Assembly: GCA_948750805.1 (NCBI GenBank)
Contig: CAPZYV010000037.1
Span: forward strand, 1 to 8,837
Source of the DNA: an uncultured Bacilli bacterium
Lineage (GTDB): Bacteria; Bacillota_I; Bacilli_A; RF39; UBA660
DNA length: 8,837 nt
Direction of reading: 5' to 3'
Below, one piece after another: positions 5,660 to 8,837 of this stretch. The stretch's first letter is position 1; each line of letters opens with the position of its first letter. The position numbers and the translations under genes are program-made. Under the pieces are notes generated by a model. It did not search any database. It saw only the letters and a list, made by a program, of their open reading frames with translations, and was not told the DNA's origin.

Positions 5660-5669
5660 ATTGGGCAAA
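5641..5669. promoter_or_regulatory. Operator-like dyad flanking the -10 of the phosphoesterase promoter
   Basis: TTTGCC (5641-5646) and GGCAAA (5664-5669) are perfect 6-bp inverted arms separated by 17 bp, with the -10 element in the centre and the right arm at the start site. That geometry suits a repressor dyad. It is GC-richer than the surroundings. The cognate regulator is unknown, and chance is possible. Confidence 0.35.
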
Positions 5670-5681
5670 GAGGTGGATTAT

Positions 5682-5726
5682 ATGAGTTTAAATCCAGTTG
5701 CTAAAACAAAAGTTATGCTTATTTAA
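5682..5726 (+). pseudogene. Original N-terminus of the phosphoesterase, out of frame by one base
   Basis: ATG 5682 has an excellent SD and encodes MSLNPVAKTK before running into TAA at 5724-5726. The frame of the downstream protein is open from 5705 and reads SYAYLNKTPIEDLCYDYM directly into the residues after 5762. Adding one A to the run at 5708-5711 would join them as MSLNPVAKTK-SYAYLNKTPI. The simplest reading is a one-base loss in an A-run: a real mutation, phase variation or an assembly error. I see no convincing heptameric slippery site in the right register for programmed frameshifting. Confidence 0.65.
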
Positions 5727-5761
5727 ATAAAACTCCAATTGAAGATTTATGTTATGATTAT

Positions 5762-7480
5762 ATGGTAGAATTTTTAGGAAAAGGAAGTTATAAAGTTGAA
5801 GATTTTATAGACTATTTTATTTCTTCAATAAAACAAAATTTAACTAAAGATAAATTACCTATAAAAATAACGAAAAAAATGGTAGTATCAATAATATCAA
5901 TGATAGATTGGTATTTAGAAAAAACTAAGACTGTAAACCCTGATTTTGAAAACAGAATTAATGAAATATATTTAAGTTACCAAAATTATTTAAATAAAAA
6001 CCCTGATTTAGAAGATAAAGAACTTACGGAATTTATAGAGGAATTAGTTATAAAAGCTAGTTTATTAAAAATAGATAAATTAGAAAATCCTGATAAAAGT
6101 GACAATGAAATAGAAAAACTGACAGCAAGACTAACAGAATTAGAACAAACTATTGCTGATAATAATAGAAAACTAGAAACCCTAACTTCACTCAAAGATG
6201 ATTTACAACTTAAAAATAGTACTAAGAATTTTAAAATTGCAGAGTTAGAAAAGGAATTAAAACGTTTAGAAAAAGAACTTAACGAATTACGAGAAGCATT
6301 AGAAAAATGTAATTATAAAAATATAGATTTAACTAAAAAATATAATCGAGTTAATAAACAATTAGCTACTTTAAAAGCTAGAACTAGTATAGTGAGACAA
6401 GAAAATGCTCATTTAATTAGAAAAACTGATGCTTTAACAGGAGAGTTAGAAAGAGCGAATTTTAAAATAGCTATGCTTCAAAATGAATTATCGCGTTTGA
6501 AAAAAATAGATGCAAAGCAGAAACTAAGCGATGCTCAAAATACAGAAATTGAAGAAATTATTTTATCATATTTATGTAGACAGTCTTATAGTGCAAATAC
6601 TCTTATAAAGGCTATTTTAAAAAAAGGTTATGATATAACTGGTGAAGAATTATTTTTTCATATTAAAAGATTAAGACAAAAATATCATATTGAAACAGCT
6701 AACATAGAGTTTGGAGAACCTAAATATAGATTAGCTAAACCACCTTTTTCTATTGGAGAAGAACATACTATTATTTTACCTCATAATACTTCTTACGTTG
6801 ATGTATTATTTACAGCCGATTATCATATTTGTGATTTAACAAATCGCTTTTTAGATAATTATAATATGATGTTAGAATACGCTGATAGTAATAATATTTA
6901 TATAATTTTTAATTTAGGAGATTTTTATGATTTTAATAATGGAATGGGATATACAAGAAGTATTGATGCTTTGAAATTTATGCAAGAAAAACATATGCAG
7001 GCTATGAGTGATTTACCTAAGTCACCAATACTTCAAGCCATTACAGGTGGCAATCACGATGAAAGTGTAGCTTATTTAGGAGAAGATTATTTAACTGATT
7101 TTGTACAAAATAGAAGCGACTTTATTTCTCTTGGCTATAGATATAGTAAAGTAATATTAGAAAAATCTAGTCTAAGTCAGATTAGATTATTATTAGCTCA
7201 TCCTTGTAGTTCTATTTCAAAAAAGTTTACTAGAATTTATGGTTTAGAATTTAGTGATTATGATTATAGCTATTTAGGTCATTCGCATACTACAAAAATA
7301 TATCCAGAAAGCAAATATGCTAAAGTGCCATCATTAATAAAAGATGATAATGATGCGGCAGGATTTTTACATGTTCGTTTTTATTTTGATAGTAAAGGTT
7401 TAGATAATATGGAAGTAAAACCACTAACCTTAGAACGAAAAATAGTTAAAGGAACAACAATACATTATTCTAGTAGATAA
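5762..7480 (+). CDS. Coiled-coil/winged-helix/calcineurin-like metallophosphoesterase
   Basis: The intact frame gives 572 residues from ATG 5762. That ATG has no SD; the true start is probably 5682 if a one-base break is repaired (about 599 residues). Residues ~1-115 are helical. Residues ~115-250 are a long heptad-rich coiled coil (ELEKELKRLEKELNELREAL). Residues ~262-327 look like a winged helix (EEIILSYL...FFHIKRLRQKYHI). The C-terminal part has the full calcineurin-like metal-ligand set: TADYH (Asp353, His355), LGDFYD (Asp387), GGNHDE (Asn431, His432, Asp433), LLLAH (His480) and GHSH (His507, His509). It should bind two metals and hydrolyse phosphodiesters or phosphomonoesters. The N-terminal layout suggests an oligomer acting on nucleic acid, but substrate and role are inference. 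I do not recognise a named family for the whole chain. It has its own promoter and is a single-gene unit. Confidence 0.85.
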   Translation: MVEFLGKGSYKVEDFIDYFISSIKQNLTKDKLPIKITKKMVVSIISMIDWYLEKTKTVNPDFENRINEIYLSYQNYLNKNPDLEDKELTEFIEELVIKASLLKIDKLENPDKSDNEIEKLTARLTELEQTIADNNRKLETLTSLKDDLQLKNSTKNFKIAELEKELKRLEKELNELREALEKCNYKNIDLTKKYNRVNKQLATLKARTSIVRQENAHLIRKTDALTGELERANFKIAMLQNELSRLKKIDAKQKLSDAQNTEIEEIILSYLCRQSYSANTLIKAILKKGYDITGEELFFHIKRLRQKYHIETANIEFGEPKYRLAKPPFSIGEEHTIILPHNTSYVDVLFTADYHICDLTNRFLDNYNMMLEYADSNNIYIIFNLGDFYDFNNGMGYTRSIDALKFMQEKHMQAMSDLPKSPILQAITGGNHDESVAYLGEDYLTDFVQNRSDFISLGYRYSKVILEKSSLSQIRLLLAHPCSSISKKFTRIYGLEFSDYDYSYLGHSHTTKIYPESKYAKVPSLIKDDNDAAGFLHVRFYFDSKGLDNMEVKPLTLERKIVKGTTIHYSSR

Positions 7481-7520
7481 GAAACAAGAGTTAAAGAGGT
7501 AGTTATTTTATAAAAAAGCT

Positions 7521-7548
7521 TTGACAATTATTCTATTTATGTTATAAT
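7521..7548 (+). promoter_or_regulatory. Strong promoter of the rimP-nusA operon
   Basis: A consensus TTGACA (7521-7526), a 16-bp spacer and a perfect TATAAT (7543-7548), with TGT before it (extended -10). It is the closest to consensus in the window, as expected for a core translation/transcription operon. The start would be near 7555. Confidence 0.85.
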
Positions 7549-7562
7549 TAATTTACAGATTT

Positions 7563-7590
7563 AAGTGGGCAGAAATTCCCACTTTTATTA
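7563..7590 (+). terminator. Leader hairpin before rimP, possible attenuator
   Basis: AAGTGGG (7563-7569) and CCCACTT (7578-7584) form a 7-bp stem with an 8-nt loop, beginning about 9 nt after the predicted start. The tail TTATTATTATAA is only moderately T-rich, so it may be an inefficient terminator subject to read-through, or a 5' stabilising structure. NusA feedback on its own operon leader is known in other bacteria; a role here is inference. Confidence 0.5.
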
Positions 7591-7611
7591 TTATAATAAA
7601 TGAGGTGAGTT

Positions 7612-7887
7612 ATGAAAGGTACTTTAGAAAATTTAGAAGTCAAAATTAAAGAAGCATTAGAACCAAAAGAAATAATTGTTGATGAAATAACATATGAAAA
7701 AAATAGTGGTAACTATAATGTTTTAGCAGTTGTATTAGACAAAGTTGGGGGTATTGACTTAGATACGATAGTGGAAGCGACTAATATTATTAATCCGATT
7801 GTAGATGCTAATGATTTTACAGATGATTCATACATATTAGATGTTGTATCCAAAGAAAGAGGTGTAAGTGATGAAAAAGAAAATTAA
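7612..7887 (+). CDS. rimP: Ribosome maturation factor RimP, N-terminal domain only
   Basis: This 91-residue protein, with SD GAGGTG, lies directly upstream of nusA, the conserved position of rimP. The fold elements of the RimP N-terminal domain are visible: a leading helix, EIIVDEITYEK, YNVLAVVLDKVGGIDLDTIVEATNIINPIVDAND (residues 35-68, matching the usual G-I/V-D-L/V-D-x-C-x-x-x-S-x-x-I-x-x-x-L-D pattern) and SYILDVVS. RimP is normally about 150 residues, with a C-terminal SH3-like domain that follows a conserved LEVSSPG-x-x-RPL segment. Here that segment is DVVSKERG, and the chain ends nine residues later inside the nusA start region. No C-terminal-domain remnant is possible downstream because nusA begins at 7871. 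It helps 30S subunit maturation in other bacteria; whether this short form does is unknown. Confidence 0.8.
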   Translation: MKGTLENLEVKIKEALEPKEIIVDEITYEKNSGNYNVLAVVLDKVGGIDLDTIVEATNIINPIVDANDFTDDSYILDVVSKERGVSDEKEN

Positions 7888-8837
7888 AGAAGAAAATAAT
7901 ACAGGTATGAATAGTGAAGAATTTATTAAAGCTGTAAAAAATATTGTTAAAGAAAAAGGAATAAGTGAAGATATTGTATTTGAAGGTATGGAACAAGCCT
8001 TATCTACAGCTTATAAAAAGAATTTTGATTCTAAAACTAATGTTAGAGTTGACATTAACCGTGAAACTGGAGAAATAAGAGTATTTAGTTACTTAGTAGT
8101 TGTTGAAGATGTTGATTTTGGTAGTGAGGAAACTGATGAAGAAGGAAATATTGTTAAAATACCACCAGAGATTAATATTGATGCTCAAATCATTTTAGAA
8201 CAAGCTGAAGAAATGGTTCCTGGTATTAAAGTTGGTGAGACTATTGAATATGAAGTAACTCCTAAAGATTTTGGTCGTGTTGCAGCTTCAACTGCTAAAC
8301 AAGTGTTAACCCAAAAAATTAGAGAAGCTGAAAAAAATAGTATTATTGAAGAATTTCAAGATAAACAGGATGAAATGTTACTTGGATTAGTTGCTATGGA
8401 AGATGCTCGTAACTATTATATTGATTTTGGTCGTACAAGAGGAATTTTACCTAAAAGTGAAATTATTCCCGGTGAGACGATTAAAATGGGTTCAAATATT
8501 AGGGTTTATGTTACGAAAATTGAAAATAATACTAAAGGACCTTTAATTCTTTTATCAAGAAAACATTATGGCTTTGTAAAAAGATTATTTGAACTCGAAA
8601 TACCAGAATTCCAAGATGGTACTTTAGTTATGTACTCTTGTGTTCGTGAAGCAGGATTACGTAGTAAAATAGCCGTATCTTCAACTAATGAACGAATTGA
8701 TGCGATTGGAACTTGTATTGGTGAAAGAGGTTCCCGTATAGCTAGTATTTTAAAAGAACTTAATGGCGAAAAAGTAGATGTAGTTCTTTATAGTGATGAT
8801 GCCGCAGAATTTATTAAAAATGCTTTAAGTCCAGCTA
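7871..8837 (+). CDS. nusA: Transcription termination/antitermination factor NusA (3' truncated by window edge)
   Basis: The open frame runs to the right edge, with 322 residues visible. The RNA polymerase-binding N-terminal domain covers ~13-140 (MNSEEFIKAV, FEGMEQALSTAYKK, INRETGEIRVF, PKDFGRVAASTAKQVL). The S1 domain covers ~167-230 (LLGLVAMEDARNYYIDFG...LLSRKH). KH1 begins ~245 with VREAGLRSKIAVSS and has the GxxG-type RNA-binding loop IGERGSRI (283-290), ending at NALSPA. KH2 and any C-terminal part are outside the window. The chosen ATG 7871 has SD GAGGTG 7 bases upstream and overlaps rimP by 17 bp. ATG 7907 would give the more usual MN-x-EF start but has a poor SD. NusA modulates RNA polymerase pausing, termination and antitermination. 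Confidence 0.97.
   Translation, partial: MKKKIKEENNTGMNSEEFIKAVKNIVKEKGISEDIVFEGMEQALSTAYKKNFDSKTNVRVDINRETGEIRVFSYLVVVEDVDFGSEETDEEGNIVKIPPEINIDAQIILEQAEEMVPGIKVGETIEYEVTPKDFGRVAASTAKQVLTQKIREAEKNSIIEEFQDKQDEMLLGLVAMEDARNYYIDFGRTRGILPKSEIIPGETIKMGSNIRVYVTKIENNTKGPLILLSRKHYGFVKRLFELEIPEFQDGTLVMYSCVREAGLRSKIAVSSTNERIDAIGTCIGERGSRIASILKELNGEKVDVVLYSDDAAEFIKNALSPA

Noticed and set aside
5700..5714. Programmed -1 frameshift at AAAACAAAAG
   Set aside because: In the reading register of ATG 5682 no X-XXY-YYZ heptamer fits, and no clear downstream pseudoknot was seen. A lost A is simpler, though not proven.
5986..6195. Open frame of 69 codons on the - strand, rich in Ser and Leu
   Set aside because: It is the complement of the phosphoesterase coiled-coil region; the composition reflects the Lys/Glu/Leu codons read backwards.
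1..8837. CRISPR array, tRNA or rRNA genes
   Set aside because: No regularly spaced repeats and no cloverleaf-like or rRNA-like segments were seen on either strand.

Overview
The window is strongly AT-rich, with short intergenic gaps, SD-led starts (GGAGG/GAGGTG-type) and TTGACA/TATAAT-type promoters that carry an extended TGN -10. With the rimP-nusA gene pair, this points to a low-GC Bacillota or Mollicutes-like lineage, possibly an uncultured gut Bacilli. That assignment is inference from composition and gene content. Stops are TAA, TAG and one TGA, and tryptophan is TGG throughout, so the standard bacterial code fits. All protein genes of clear identity lie on the + strand; a small toxin-like gene lies on the - strand.

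Left part (1-2354). The window opens inside a sensor histidine kinase, one base after the expected phosphoacceptor His codon. A MiaB/RimO-type radical SAM protein follows from its own promoter; it keeps all six cluster cysteines but has no TRAM domain. The 545-bp gap 1810-2354 is not empty. It has the layout of a type I toxin-antitoxin locus: a - strand transcript encoding a 20-residue hydrophobic peptide with a basic tail, and a short convergent + strand RNA ending at an intrinsic terminator and overlapping the 3' part of the toxin transcript. The two ends of the - strand transcript are complementary to each other. Right of it are promoter elements for the next operon, including 11-bp-period direct repeats of the kind OmpR/PhoB-type response regulators bind.

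Middle part (2355-5617). An ABC ATPase and an 846-residue tandem-FtsX permease overlap by 4 bp and end at a perfect 12-bp hairpin terminator. This is a MacB/Bce-like exporter or peptide-resistance module. The kinase, the repeats at the promoter and the transporter probably form one sensing/response circuit, although the radical SAM gene and the toxin-like locus lie between kinase and transporter.

Right part (5618-8837). A coiled-coil/winged-helix/calcineurin-like phosphoesterase gene has its own promoter and SD, but its natural start is separated from the main reading frame by an apparent one-base loss in an A-run. A near-consensus promoter and a leader hairpin then precede rimP, which encodes only the N-terminal domain, and nusA, which overlaps rimP by 17 bp and runs off the window in KH1. 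The nusA operon is core chromosomal, so the left and middle parts look like accessory genes placed next to a housekeeping operon.
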